Origin: Piscicoccus intestinalis NBRC 104926
GTDB taxonomy: Bacteria > Actinomycetota > Actinomycetes > Actinomycetales > Dermatophilaceae
Assembly: GCF_001515525.1 (NCBI RefSeq)
Contig: NZ_BCNQ01000017.1
Location: 1-60,237, forward strand
Direction: 5' to 3'
Length of the DNA: 60,237 bases
Shown here: positions 1 to 8,818 of the stretch, piece by piece
Numbering within the stretch: position 1 is the stretch's first letter
How the letters are laid out: the number at the start of each line of letters is the position of its first letter
The notes under the pieces: generated by a model
Database searches by the model: none
What the model was told of the DNA's origin: nothing
The model's input: the letters and a program-made list of their open reading frames with translations, nothing else
Translations under genes and position numbers: made by a program

Positions 1-1
1 G

Positions 2-538
2 CTCCTCGCCGGTGGCGTGGCCGCCGGCGCCCTCGCCGTCGCCGCGAAATGGCTTCTCGTGGGTCGCATCCGGCGCACCGACCACGCGTTGTGGACGTCG
101 TTCGTGTGGCGCAACGAGCTGGCGGACACCTTCGTCGAGCAGCTCGCCGCGCCCTGGCTGCTGCGCGGCGCGCTCGGCACCCCCGTGCTCGTCGCGTGGT
201 TCCGCGCGATGGGCGCGCGGATCGGCTCCGGGGTGTGGTGCGAGACGTACTGGCTGCCGGAGGCCGATCTCGTCACCCTTGGCGACGGCGCCACGGTGGG
301 ACGCGGCTGCGTGGTGCAGACCCACCTGTTCCACGACCGCGTGCTGTCGATGGACCGCGTCACCCTGCACGCGGGCGCCACCCTCGGCCCCAACTCGGTC
401 ATCCTGCCCGCCGCCGACATCGGCCGGCACGCCTGCGTCGGCCCCGTCTCCCTCGTCATGCGCGGGGAGTCGGTGCCCGACCGCACCCGCTGGGTCGGCA
501 ACCCCGTCGGCCCCTGGCGGGACGCGCCGCGACAGTGA
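2..538 (+). CDS. C-terminal part of a Pls/PosA-like multidomain protein with a left-handed beta-helix acyltransferase end (5' truncated)
   Basis: The reading frame is open from the left edge and stops at a TGA at 536-538, so the N-terminus lies outside the window. About 178 residues are visible. They contain hexapeptide-like turns (LGDGATVGRGCVV, LHAGATLGPNSVILP, IGRHACVGPVSLV) and end in a WVGNP motif, as in trimeric left-handed beta-helix acyltransferases. The preceding segment (WTSFVWRNELADTF, GVWCETYWLPEADL) resembles the C-terminal domain of Pls-family peptide-synthetase proteins involved in epsilon-polylysine-like polymers. The polymer assignment is inference, because the adenylation domain is not visible. 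A plain acetyltransferase is the alternative. The M1 aminopeptidase follows 72 bases downstream on the same strand. Confidence 0.6.
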   Translation, partial: LLAGGVAAGALAVAAKWLLVGRIRRTDHALWTSFVWRNELADTFVEQLAAPWLLRGALGTPVLVAWFRAMGARIGSGVWCETYWLPEADLVTLGDGATVGRGCVVQTHLFHDRVLSMDRVTLHAGATLGPNSVILPAADIGRHACVGPVSLVMRGESVPDRTRWVGNPVGPWRDAPRQ

Positions 539-610
539 TAATCCGGTACCCGACCGATCCACGAATCCGCCGACGCCGCGACCCGGCGTCCGACCCCCGG
601 GGGTGAACCG

Positions 611-2056
611 GTGCCCAAGAGGCCCACGCGCTCGCACGCGCCCGATGACACCGACACCGACGTGCCTGCCGCCCCTGGCGCCCCTGCCGCCTCCGGCGAC
701 CGGGCGCGCCGTGATCTCGGGCCCCTAGGCGGCAACGAGACGTACGTGCCCGGCCACGGCGACCGGCGCTACGCGGTGCACTCCTACGACCTCGACCTCA
801 CCGTCAAGCTCGCCGGCAACCACGTGCGCGGACGCGCCGAACTCGTCATCACCCCGACCGCATCGCCCGACGAGCCGACCGGCGACCTGGACCGCTTCCG
901 CCTCGACCTGCACGGCCTGAAGGTCGACGGCGTCACCGTCGACGGCAAGCCCGCCAAACACACGCGCCGCGGCGACCACGTGCACGTCTCCCCCAAGCAA
1001 CCGGTGCCGGCCGGGGGGCACGCCCGGGTCGTCGTGCGGTACTCGGGCAACCCGTCCCAGGTGCGCGGGATCGACGGGCTCGCGGGCTGGGAGGAACTCG
1101 ACGACGGGGTCATCGTCGCCTCGCAGCCGCACGGGGCGCCGTCGTGGTTCCCGTGCAACGACCGCCCCGACGACAAGGCCGCCTACCGCATCGCGGTGAG
1201 CACCGACTCCGGCTACCGGGTGGTGGCCAACGGCACCCTCGTCGAGACGGTCCGTCGCTCGAGTCGCGCGACCTGGGTCTACGAGCAGCCGGAGCCGATG
1301 GCCACGTACCTGGCGACCGTGCAGATCGGCCGCTACGAGCAATTCGACCTCGAGCACACCGACGGCCCCGGCGGAGCGGTGCCGATCACCGTGCACCACC
1401 CCGCGTCGCTGCTTCGGCAGGTGCGATCGGGTCCGATGGCCCGGCACCGCGACATGATGGCCGCGTTCGCCGACGCGTTCGGCCCGTACCCGTTCGCCCG
1501 CTACGACGTCGTCGTCACGCCCGACGTGCTCGAGATCCCGCTGGAGGCGCAGACGATGTCGATCTTCGGCCGCACGTTCGTGCGCGCCGGTTGGGAGCAG
1601 GAGCGGCTGGTCGCCCACGAGCTGGCCCATCAGTGGTTCGGCAACGCCGTGACCCTCGGCGCGTGGCGCGACATCTGGTTGCACGAGGGATTCGCCTGCT
1701 GGAGCGAGTGGTTGTGGTCGGAGCGCTCCGGCGGCCACACCGCCGCCGAGCTCGCCCGCGACCACCACCGCCGGCTCGCCCGGGAGCCGCAGGATCTCTA
1801 CCTCGTCGACCCGACCCCGGAGCTCATGTTCGACGACCGGGTCTACAAGCGCGGCGGCGTGCTCGTCCAGGCCCTGCGCGAATACGTCGGAGACGGTGCG
1901 TTCTTCGAGTTCCTGCGCGGCTGGTGCGCGCGGCACCGGTTCGGCACCGTGAGCACCGAGGGGTTCGTCGCGCAGGCGGCCGCCGAACTGGGCCTGGCTC
2001 CCGACTGGTTCGACCCGTGGCTGCAGCACCGCGCCCTCCCGGCGTGGGGAGACTGA
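611..2056 (+). CDS. M1 family zinc metallopeptidase (short form)
   Basis: This 481-residue protein is a short relative of aminopeptidase N, which removes N-terminal residues from peptides. The zinc site is clear: HELAH at residues 336-340, followed after 18 residues by E359 in the segment DIWLHEGF. The exopeptidase loop that is GAMEN in PepN appears as LEAQT, as is common in the short actinobacterial forms of about 450 residues. There is no signal peptide; the first 45 residues are acidic and Pro/Ala-rich and probably disordered. A GTG start at 611 is used; the frame has no convincing earlier start. The gene converges with the ThrE-like gene, whose stop lies 15 bases beyond. Confidence 0.9.
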   Translation: MPKRPTRSHAPDDTDTDVPAAPGAPAASGDRARRDLGPLGGNETYVPGHGDRRYAVHSYDLDLTVKLAGNHVRGRAELVITPTASPDEPTGDLDRFRLDLHGLKVDGVTVDGKPAKHTRRGDHVHVSPKQPVPAGGHARVVVRYSGNPSQVRGIDGLAGWEELDDGVIVASQPHGAPSWFPCNDRPDDKAAYRIAVSTDSGYRVVANGTLVETVRRSSRATWVYEQPEPMATYLATVQIGRYEQFDLEHTDGPGGAVPITVHHPASLLRQVRSGPMARHRDMMAAFADAFGPYPFARYDVVVTPDVLEIPLEAQTMSIFGRTFVRAGWEQERLVAHELAHQWFGNAVTLGAWRDIWLHEGFACWSEWLWSERSGGHTAAELARDHHRRLAREPQDLYLVDPTPELMFDDRVYKRGGVLVQALREYVGDGAFFEFLRGWCARHRFGTVSTEGFVAQAAAELGLAPDWFDPWLQHRALPAWGD

Positions 2057-2070
2057 CGCCCGAGAGGCCC

Positions 2071-3615
2071 CTACTCCTTGCTGTCGGCGTGCGCGGGCCG
2101 CAGCGCGCGGTCGGTCGCCTTGTCGACGATGGCCCCGGACCGGCGTCGGGTGGCCCGGCCGAGGTAGGCACCGAGGCTGACTCCGGCCGCGAGCGCCAGG
2201 CCGACGGCCACCGCCCCGCCGAGGGAGTCGAACGCCGGCCCGTAGCCCTCCCGCCCGTCGTTGGTCGCGAGGTGGTACAGCCCGCGGTACACCGCGAGGC
2301 CGGGCAGCAGCGGCACGATCCCGGCGGTGCTCAGCGCGAGCCCCGGCACGGTCCACGCCCGCCCGAACACCTGGGCGCAGGTGCCGACGACGAGCGCCGC
2401 CACCCCGCTGGCCGCGGCGGCGCCGAGGGCGTCGACCGTCAGCGCGTACACGCCCCAGCCGACGCTTCCGGTGACCATGCACAACGCGACGGTGCGGCCG
2501 CCGGCGTAGGAGCTGATCGCGAACGCCACGGCGATGAGGGCCGACGACACGACCTGCAACCCCACGTCGCCGGTCATCCCCTCGTACGCGGACAGGTACA
2601 TCGGGGCCCCCAGCGTCGTGCTCACGGTGAGCACCATGAGCACGCCGACGATGATGCCCATCGTCAGCACGACCACCTCGAAGGCCCGCGCGGAGGCAGT
2701 GATGTAGTACCCGTCGATCGCGTCCTGGGCCGCTCCGACCACCGAGAGACCGGCCAGCAGCACGACGATGCCGGTGGCGACGACCGCGGAGGCCGACACC
2801 CGTTCCAGGCCCGGCACTTCGTCCAGGCGGGCGTACACGAGGGCGACCGCCATCGTCGTCGGGATCGCGCCGCCGACGACCTGTGTGAAGAACGTCGGCA
2901 GCTTGCGGCGGGCGAGCCACAGCTGGCTGCGGTCGACGATGACGGCGTTGACCAGGGACAAGACGACCTCGGGGGTGGAGCCACCGAGGAGCAGGCACAC
3001 GGAGACGCCGAGCAGCGCGTACGCCGCGGTCACCAGCGACCGGCGGTACAGCCGCGGCATGGCCATGATCGACTCGAACCGTTGCCGCGCCTCGTCGAGG
3101 CTGACGATGTCTCCCTCGATGTCGTTGACGAGCCGCTGCAGCCGCGCGAGCCGCTCATAGTCCTGGGTGCGGGTGCTCACGTTGCGGATCAACGTGATCG
3201 GCGGCTCCGCGCCGCGGTAGTGGCACACGCTGATCGAGGTGAACGTCACGTCGACGTGCACCGACCGCAGGCCGTACACCGCCCGGATCCGCAGCACCGC
3301 CGCGGTGACCTCGGCGGCGGAGGCGCCGGTCGACAGCAGCGAATCGGCGATGCGCATCGCGAGGTCGAGCACCCGGCGGGCCCGCTGCTCGTCGACGCCG
3401 TCGGTCACGGCCCGCAGGTCCAGGCTCCACGTGGGCGCGGCCTCGGCGGTCAGGGCCCGGTGGGCCCGGTCGCGCCAGCGCAGCTTGCTGGTGTGGGCCA
3501 CGAGGAAGCCGGTGTCGGTGTCCGCCGCGGTCGGCAGGGCGCGGGTGTGGGTCGTGGGGTTGACGGGCTTGTTCGACGGTTTCTTTCGCGGTCGACGCGG
3601 CAGCGGTGCGGACAC
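2071..3615 (-). CDS. thrE: threonine/serine exporter family protein (ThrE)
   Basis: A 514-residue membrane protein of the ThrE (DUF1212/DUF3815) family, which exports threonine and serine in corynebacteria. Residues about 1-45 are basic and hydrophilic. A soluble ThrE domain follows (RVLDLAMRIADSLLSTGAS, then VDVTFTSISVCHYRG), and after it about ten hydrophobic helices, for example AFEVVVLTMGIIVGVLMVLT and VALCMVTGSVGWGVYALTV. The length is close to that of Corynebacterium ThrE (about 490). The GTG at 3615 is chosen because AGTGGGAG lies just upstream; a second GTG at 3624 is possible. The frame runs open far beyond this, but that extension is antisense to the aminopeptidase P gene and is not credible. 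The promoter lies in the 93-base divergent gap with that gene. Confidence 0.88.
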   Translation of the reverse strand: MSAPLPRRPRKKPSNKPVNPTTHTRALPTAADTDTGFLVAHTSKLRWRDRAHRALTAEAAPTWSLDLRAVTDGVDEQRARRVLDLAMRIADSLLSTGASAAEVTAAVLRIRAVYGLRSVHVDVTFTSISVCHYRGAEPPITLIRNVSTRTQDYERLARLQRLVNDIEGDIVSLDEARQRFESIMAMPRLYRRSLVTAAYALLGVSVCLLLGGSTPEVVLSLVNAVIVDRSQLWLARRKLPTFFTQVVGGAIPTTMAVALVYARLDEVPGLERVSASAVVATGIVVLLAGLSVVGAAQDAIDGYYITASARAFEVVVLTMGIIVGVLMVLTVSTTLGAPMYLSAYEGMTGDVGLQVVSSALIAVAFAISSYAGGRTVALCMVTGSVGWGVYALTVDALGAAAASGVAALVVGTCAQVFGRAWTVPGLALSTAGIVPLLPGLAVYRGLYHLATNDGREGYGPAFDSLGGAVAVGLALAAGVSLGAYLGRATRRRSGAIVDKATDRALRPAHADSKE

Positions 3616-3708
3616 GTCTCCCACTGTGCGACGCCGCGGCCGGGCGGGGCAATCACCCTGTTCACGGGCGCGTCGGCGGCGTCGGGACGGGCGTGCCAGC
3701 ATGGGGTG

Positions 3709-5211
3709 ATGAGTGAGCAGCAGGCCAAGGCCGGGCACCGCGCCCGCCCCACGTCCGAGAACTTCACGGCGTTCATCGCCTCCGGGTGGGCGCCGCGCAG
3801 CACGCAGTTGCCCGACCTCAGCGAGCCGGCCCGCTGGGCCTCTCCGCGTCGCGAGGCGCTGTCGGCTGCGTTCCCCGGTGAGCGGCTCGTGCTGCCCGCC
3901 GGCGGCTACAAGGTGCGCAGCAACGACACCGACTACGTCTTCCGGCCGCATTCGGCGTTCGCCCACCTCACCGGCCTGGGCAGCGACCGCGAGCCCGACG
4001 CGGTGCTCGTGCTCGAACCGCTACCCGAGGGCGGTCACGAGCCGGTGTTGTACTTCCTGCCCCTGGCGCCGCGCGACAGCGAGGAGTTCTTCGCCGACTC
4101 CCGCGTCGGGGAGTTCTGGGTCGGCGCCCGCCCGACGCTGGAGAGCATGGCCGCCGAGCTCGGCATGCGCACGGAGCCGGTGGAGAACCTGCGCGACGCC
4201 CTCGCCAAGGACGCCGGACTCGTCTCCCTGCGCGTCGTCCGCGACGCCGACACGCAGGTCAGCGCGATGGTCGAGGAGGTGCGGTCGCAGAGCGGCCTCG
4301 TGCAGTCGGCCCAGGAACAGGAGGCTGCGCTCGAGGCCGACGCCGAGTTGGCGCGGCGGCTGTCGACGATGCGCATGGTCAAGGACGACTGGGAGGCGCA
4401 GCAAATGCGCGAGGCGTGCGCGGCGACCGCGGACGCCTTCGGAGCCGTCGTCGCCGACCTCCCGGAGGCGGTGCGGCGCGGCCGCGGCGAACGCTGGGTC
4501 GAGGGGGTCTTCGGTCTGCACGCGCGGCACTCGGGCAACGGGGTCGGCTACGACTCGATCTGCGCCGCGGGCGACCACGCGAACACGCTGCACTGGATCA
4601 AGAACACCGGCGACCTGCGCCCCGGCGACCTCATCCTCATCGACGCCGGCGTCGAGATCGACTCGCTGTTCACCGCCGACGTCACCCGCACCCTGCCGGT
4701 CGACGGCACGTTCACCGACGTGCAGCGGCGGGTCTACGACGCGGTCTACGCGGCCCAGTGCGCGGGGATCGAGGCGTGCCGCCCCGGGAACACGTTCAAG
4801 GACGTGCACGCCGCGGCGATCCGAGTGATCGCGCAGCACCTCTTCGACTGGGGCCTGCTGCCCGACGGCGTGAGCGTCGAGGAGACGCTCGCCGAGGAGG
4901 GGCAGTGGCACCGCCGCTGGATGGTGCACGGCACGAGCCACCACCTCGGCATCGACGTGCACGACTGCCAGCTCGCCCTGCGCGAGGACTACATGGAGGG
5001 CACCCTGGCTCCCGGCATGGTGCTCACCGTCGAGCCGGGCCTGTACTTCAAGGCCGACGACGAGCTGGTGCCGCCCGAGCTGCGCGGCATCGGCGTGCGC
5101 ATCGAGGACGACATCCTCATCACCGCCGACGGCTGCGAGAACCTCTCGGCCGCACTCCCCCGCGCCTCCGCCGACGTCGAGGCCTGGATGGCCGACATCT
5201 GGCGCCGCTGA
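3709..5211 (+). CDS. pepP: aminopeptidase P family protein (Xaa-Pro aminopeptidase, M24B)
   Basis: A 500-residue cytoplasmic metallopeptidase that cleaves the N-terminal residue before proline. The N-terminal AMP_N domain spans about residues 50-190 (KVRSNDTDYVFRPHSAFAHL) and the pita-bread catalytic domain about residues 220-500. All five metal ligands are present: D312 in LILIDAGVEID, D324 in TADVTRTL, H412 in SHHLGIDVHD, E442 in TVEPGLYF and E466 in VRIEDD. The ATG at 3709 follows the purine-rich ATGGGGTG. The same frame is open upstream for 2.5 kb, antisense to ThrE and the M1 gene region, but this has no homology-like content. A palindromic element separates the gene from convergent sodC. 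Confidence 0.93.
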   Translation: MSEQQAKAGHRARPTSENFTAFIASGWAPRSTQLPDLSEPARWASPRREALSAAFPGERLVLPAGGYKVRSNDTDYVFRPHSAFAHLTGLGSDREPDAVLVLEPLPEGGHEPVLYFLPLAPRDSEEFFADSRVGEFWVGARPTLESMAAELGMRTEPVENLRDALAKDAGLVSLRVVRDADTQVSAMVEEVRSQSGLVQSAQEQEAALEADAELARRLSTMRMVKDDWEAQQMREACAATADAFGAVVADLPEAVRRGRGERWVEGVFGLHARHSGNGVGYDSICAAGDHANTLHWIKNTGDLRPGDLILIDAGVEIDSLFTADVTRTLPVDGTFTDVQRRVYDAVYAAQCAGIEACRPGNTFKDVHAAAIRVIAQHLFDWGLLPDGVSVEETLAEEGQWHRRWMVHGTSHHLGIDVHDCQLALREDYMEGTLAPGMVLTVEPGLYFKADDELVPPELRGIGVRIEDDILITADGCENLSAALPRASADVEAWMADIWRR

Positions 5212-5233
5212 ACGCCACCGAACGACGCAGCAA

Positions 5234-5279
5234 ACCGCGTGCCGTGGTGAGGACTGCAGTCCTCACCACGACACGCGGT
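5234..5279. repeat. long palindrome, family B copy 1
   Basis: The arms ACCGCGTGCCGTGGTGAGGA and TCCTCACCACGACACGCGGT face each other around CTGCAG with one mismatch in 20. It sits between the convergent aminopeptidase P and sodC genes, so it could end transcription from both sides. A diverged copy lies at 9436-9495, which makes this a dispersed element and not a simple one-off terminator. There is no U-tract. Confidence 0.8.
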
Positions 5280-5313
5280 CTTCGCGTCGTGCGGGGTCCC
5301 CTCCGGGGTGGGG

Positions 5314-6021
5314 TCAGTGCCCGGCGCCCGCGGTGGCCTCCCCGGAGCCGGCGCCCTGGGTCTGCTCGAGCACCGCGCAAGCCACCCGGGTGCCGGAGTC
5401 GCCGGTGTTCTTCGTCTCCTGGTCGGGGCCGTTGGCCGCGTAGCGCTGCGGGACGTTCGCGAAGTTGTCCGGGCCGCTGTGCACGACAAGCGCCGACCCG
5501 TCTCTGTCGAACAGCAGGTCGCTGGTCAGGTTCGAATTGGTGGTCAGCGAGGCGTTGCCGTTGTCGCCGACGAGCAGCGACGGCAGGTCACCGGCGTGCT
5601 GCCCGTGCTGGGCCCCCTGCCCGGCGAGGTGCCCACCGGCCGAGAGGAACGCACCCGTCTGCGAGGGGTTGTCCGGCGCCGCGGACTGACCCTCGCATTT
5701 GCCGACCGAGTGCACGTGCAGGCCCTTGAAGCCCGGCTCCAGCCCGTGGGCGTTGACGACGACGTTGATGCCCGCGTCACCCTCGGAGAGGGTGACCGTG
5801 CCGACGTCGCCGCCTTGGGCGTTGACGAGCTTTCCGGTCGCGATCGTCGCACCCGACTCACCGGTCGACCCGCCCGCCTCGGCGCCGTGCTGTCCGTACG
5901 CCCCGGCCGTCGGGCGGTTCTCGACATAGGTCGCGGGGTAGCCCGCATCACCACAGGCTGCGAGGGCGAACACCCCCACGATGCCGAGCGCGGTCAGGAC
6001 GTGGCGGCGAGGCTGGCGCAT
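5314..6021 (-). CDS. sodC: Cu/Zn superoxide dismutase, predicted lipoprotein
   Basis: A 235-residue extracytoplasmic enzyme that dismutates superoxide to oxygen and peroxide. A short basic start and hydrophobic stretch end in the lipobox LAAC, with C23 as the predicted lipidated cysteine. Copper and zinc ligands are visible: H102 and H104 (GLHVHSVGKC), H131, H139, H142, D145 and H181 (VVHSGPDN). C109 and C215 are placed to form the conserved disulfide. The ATG at 6021 is preceded by CGGAG with 7-8 bases of spacing. A Ser/Gly-rich linker (residues 40-60) would hold the domain off the membrane, and the last 20 residues are Gly/Ala-rich. The gene is monocistronic and divergent from the stress protein at 6227. 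Confidence 0.95.
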   Translation of the reverse strand: MRQPRRHVLTALGIVGVFALAACGDAGYPATYVENRPTAGAYGQHGAEAGGSTGESGATIATGKLVNAQGGDVGTVTLSEGDAGINVVVNAHGLEPGFKGLHVHSVGKCEGQSAAPDNPSQTGAFLSAGGHLAGQGAQHGQHAGDLPSLLVGDNGNASLTTNSNLTSDLLFDRDGSALVVHSGPDNFANVPQRYAANGPDQETKNTGDSGTRVACAVLEQTQGAGSGEATAGAGH

Positions 6022-6226
6022 GGTCAACTCCGGGATCGATGGTGACGCCGTCGCTGGGCGCACACGGCGGACGGTTCTGATGCTGCTAACCCTGTCCGAG
6101 CTTATGTCGCTACGCAATCCACGACACGAGTTCGGGCGACCCGGCATCGGCGCAGCAGGCGACCGGTGCGGTCCTCGTCCAGCTTCCACCCTGCACGGCC
6201 TCAGCGGCGTCGGAGACAATCGACTC

Positions 6227-7012
6227 ATGACAACACCTGCCACCCCCGGCGGTCGCGTGCCGATGGAGCGTCTCAGCCTCGAGTTTCCGCGGAGCCTGGC
6301 CGTCTACGACTCCTACACCGACGCCCAACGCGCCGTGGACTACCTCTCCGACAAGGAGTTCGCCGTCGAGAACGTGCTCATCGTCGGCACCGACCTCAAG
6401 CAGGTGGAGCGCGTCATCGGTCGCCTCACGTGGACGAAGGTGCTCACCGGCGGCCTGCTGACCGGCATGTGGCTCGGCCTGTTCGTCGGCCTCATCTTCT
6501 CGCTGTTCACGCCCACCGGCTCGGGCACCGAGTGGATCGCCGCGGTGCTGCCCGCCGTGCTGACCGGCGCCGTGTTCGGCGCGATCTGGGCCGCGATGGG
6601 TTACGTGTTCACCCGCGGGCGCCGCGATTTCACGTCGGTCACCTCGGTCGTCGCCACCAAGTACGAGATCCTCGTCGAGCACCGGGTGTTCGACCAGGCC
6701 CGCGACCTGCTCGCGCAGGGCGGCATGAGCGCCGGCCTGTCCACGACCGGAGCGGCCGGAGCGCCCGGATCGTCGGGAGCCGGTCCGGCCCGCCCGAACC
6801 CGTACGAGGGCCGCTACGGCGCCATGCGCGACGACACCCCGGCGCGTTCGGGTGGCGCGAACGACTCCGGCTCCGGCTCCTCGGTCGCACCGCCGCCCGC
6901 GGGTGACGACCGGCCGCGGTACGGCGAGCGACTGCCCGACGACGCGCCGCCCCCGCAGGGCCCCCGCTACGGAGAGGGTGGCCCGTCCGCGCCGCCGAAC
7001 CCGCGCGACTGA
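6227..7012 (+). CDS. general stress protein 17M/YflT-like membrane protein with Pro/Gly-rich tail
   Basis: A 261-residue protein. Residues about 15-60 (SLAVYDSYTDAQRAVDYL, FAVENVLIVGTDL) match the YflT/GSP17M domain seen in Bacillus and actinobacterial stress proteins. Two membrane helices follow, separated by a short loop (VLTGGLLTGMWLGLFVGLIF and AVLTGAVFGAIWAAMGYVFT). The last 100 residues are low-complexity and carry YEGRYG, RPRYGER and GPRYGEG motifs spaced about 25-35 residues apart. The molecular function is unknown. The ATG at 6227 fits the start of the domain; the longer upstream frame has no coding features. A strong terminator follows at 7026. Confidence 0.82.
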   Translation: MTTPATPGGRVPMERLSLEFPRSLAVYDSYTDAQRAVDYLSDKEFAVENVLIVGTDLKQVERVIGRLTWTKVLTGGLLTGMWLGLFVGLIFSLFTPTGSGTEWIAAVLPAVLTGAVFGAIWAAMGYVFTRGRRDFTSVTSVVATKYEILVEHRVFDQARDLLAQGGMSAGLSTTGAAGAPGSSGAGPARPNPYEGRYGAMRDDTPARSGGANDSGSGSSVAPPPAGDDRPRYGERLPDDAPPPQGPRYGEGGPSAPPNPRD

Positions 7013-7025
7013 CCCGCAAAGCCGA

Positions 7026-7056
7026 CAGAGCCCGCCCCGGCCCGGGGCGGGCTCTG
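7026..7056. terminator. strong GC hairpin terminator
   Basis: A perfect 15-bp inverted repeat (CAGAGCCCGCCCCGG with CCGGGGCGGGCTCTG) has one base between the arms. It lies 13 bases after the stress-protein stop and downstream of the convergent acyl-CoA dehydrogenase gene, so it may act on both strands. No U-tract is present, as is common in high-GC actinobacteria. Confidence 0.8.
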
Positions 7057-7071
7057 CTCGTGCGTCGGATG

Positions 7072-7107
7072 AGCGCTGTCAGCGCTGTCAGCACTGTCAG
7101 CACTGTC
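7072..7107. repeat. 9-bp tandem repeat, four units, over a stop codon
   Basis: The units are AGCGCTGTC, AGCGCTGTC, AGCACTGTC and AGCACTGTC. The stop codon of the acyl-CoA dehydrogenase gene (minus strand, 7106-7108) falls at the edge of the last unit, so the gene ends where the array begins. Confidence 0.9.
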
Positions 7108-8302
7108 AGCGCAGCTTGTAGTCCTCCAGCAGGCGGCGGCCGATGATCATCCGCTGGATGTCTGCGGTGCCTTCGCCGATGAGCAGCATCGGCGCCTCGC
7201 GGTAGAGCCGCTCGATCTCGTACTCCTTGGAGTAGCCGTAGCCGCCGTGGATGCGGAACGAGTCCTCGACGACCTGCGCGCAGTACTCGGAGGCGAGGTA
7301 CTTGGCCATGCCGGCCTCGAGGTCGTTGCGCTGCCCCTTGTCCTTCATGCGGGCGGCCTTGACCATCATCTGGTGGGCGGCCTCGACCTTGGTCGCCATG
7401 TCGGCGAGGCGGAACAACACGGCCTGGTGGTCGGCGATCTTCTTGCCGAACGTCTCCCGCTGCTGGGCGTAAGCGACGCCGAGTTCGAACGCCCGGCGCG
7501 ACAATCCGCAGGCGCGGGCGGCGACGTTGACGCGGCCCACCTCGACGCCGTCCATCATCTGGTAGAAGCCCTTGCCCGGCTCCCCACCGAGGATCTGGGC
7601 CGTCGTCGTCTGGTGCCCCTCGAAGACGAGCTCGGTCGTGTCGACGCCCTTGTAACCCATCTTCTCGATCTTGCCCGGCACGGTGACGCCCTGCGCGGTC
7701 TGGCCGAAGCCCGGCTCCTTCTCGATGAGGAAGGTCGTCATGTTCTTGTAGACGGAGTCGGCGCCGGTGTCGGTCTTGACGAGCACGGCGACGAGGTTGG
7801 CGCTGCCGCCGTTGGTCAGCCACATCTTCTGGCCGTTGATCGTCCACGAATCGCCCTCGCCGGCAACGGCCTTGGTCTTGATGCCGGAGACATCGGAGCC
7901 GCACCCGGGCTCACTCATCGAGAACGCGCCGCGGATCTCGCCGTGCGCCATCTTGGGCAGGTACCTCTGCTTCTGCTCCTCGGTGCCGTGCTGCAGCAGC
8001 ATGTACGCGACGATGAAGTGGGTGTTGATGATGCCCGAGACGCTCATCCAGCCGCGGGCGATCTCCTCGACGGTCAGCGCGTAGGTGAGCAGCGACTCCC
8101 CCAGGCCGCCGTACTCCTCGGGGATCATCAGGCCGAAGATCCCCATCTCCTTCATGCCCTCGACGATCTCGGTCGGGTACTCGTCCTTGTGTTCCAGGTC
8201 GGTGGCGACGGGGATGATCTGCTCCTCGACGAACTCGCGGACGAGCTTGAGGAGCTCGCCCTGTTCCTCGGTCAGTCCGTCCGTCTGCTGCAAGCGGGAC
8301 AT
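7106..8302 (-). CDS. acyl-CoA dehydrogenase
   Basis: A 398-residue FAD enzyme for the alpha,beta-dehydrogenation of acyl-CoA thioesters, passing electrons to ETF. Its length and domain order are those of short-chain-type enzymes. The FAD/substrate segments FSMSEPGCGSDVSGIKT and WTINGQKMWLTNG are in place, as is the C-terminal YREAPMLLIGEGTADIQR, whose Glu in GEGT is at the catalytic base position of the family. The ATG at 8302 is preferred because AAGGG lies about 8 bases upstream; a GTG at 8311 sits almost on top of that ribosome site. The substrate chain length cannot be read from sequence. The nearby CoA-ester lyases at 14.3-16.3 kb make an organic-acid or branched-chain substrate plausible, but this is inference. 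Confidence 0.93.
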   Translation of the reverse strand: MSRLQQTDGLTEEQGELLKLVREFVEEQIIPVATDLEHKDEYPTEIVEGMKEMGIFGLMIPEEYGGLGESLLTYALTVEEIARGWMSVSGIINTHFIVAYMLLQHGTEEQKQRYLPKMAHGEIRGAFSMSEPGCGSDVSGIKTKAVAGEGDSWTINGQKMWLTNGGSANLVAVLVKTDTGADSVYKNMTTFLIEKEPGFGQTAQGVTVPGKIEKMGYKGVDTTELVFEGHQTTTAQILGGEPGKGFYQMMDGVEVGRVNVAARACGLSRRAFELGVAYAQQRETFGKKIADHQAVLFRLADMATKVEAAHQMMVKAARMKDKGQRNDLEAGMAKYLASEYCAQVVEDSFRIHGGYGYSKEYEIERLYREAPMLLIGEGTADIQRMIIGRRLLEDYKLR

Positions 8303-8543
8303 GCCAGCCACCCTTCGATGCGTGGTCGATGCGGTCTGTGCTCAGTATGCCGAACGGGCGGCGCCGCCACAGGCCAACGGCACAGCAGGCGCCGCTGAGC
8401 GAATGCCGTGTCAATCGTCACGGGTGCTCGCGCGCCGCGTGCGTCACACTTCTTGGTCAAACGAGGGCTTTCCCCGCCACCACCATCGACCGGCGCCGCT
8501 CCCGCCGGGCGCGGTTCGGTCGAATTCACAGGAAGGACAGTCG

Positions 8544-8741
8544 ATGTCGCCATCACACGCCACTCTGCACTTCCAGGCCTGCGCCCCGGCCACGGCGCCC
8601 GTGCCCGACAAGGCCCCGGCGGTCCGAGGTTCCGCCGCGGCCCTGCGCGCCCGGCCCGATCGGGACGTCCGGGCGCGCACCAGCCTGGCCCGCGACCGCG
8701 CCCGCTTCGCCGCCGGCCGACTCGAGTCGTCCGGCCGCTGA
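8544..8741 (+). CDS. small basic protein of unknown function (65 aa)
   Basis: A short frame from an ATG at 8544, preceded by GGAAGG with about 7 bases of spacing, which is the main reason to accept it. The product is Ala/Arg-rich, has a single Cys (CAPATAPVPDKAPA) and has a basic C-terminal half (ALRARPDRDVRARTSLARDR). No domain is recognised and there is no membrane segment. It stands alone in about 500 bases without other genes, between the divergent acyl-CoA dehydrogenase and the frameshifted gene at 8819. In DNA this GC-rich, a chance open frame of this size remains possible. Confidence 0.45.
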   Translation: MSPSHATLHFQACAPATAPVPDKAPAVRGSAAALRARPDRDVRARTSLARDRARFAAGRLESSGR

Positions 8742-8818
8742 CCGCGCCAAACCGCGCATCTCGTTGACTCGCCTCGGCACCGCCCGATAGGAGACGAAGC
8801 GAGGAGTGGAGGTGAGCG

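Noticed and set aside
1144-3708. Very long plus-strand open frame upstream of, and in frame with, the aminopeptidase P gene
   Set aside because: It runs within the M1 gene in another frame and antisense to ThrE. The codons give Arg/Pro/Gly-rich text without any domain, typical of shadow frames in high-GC DNA; the real gene begins at 3709.
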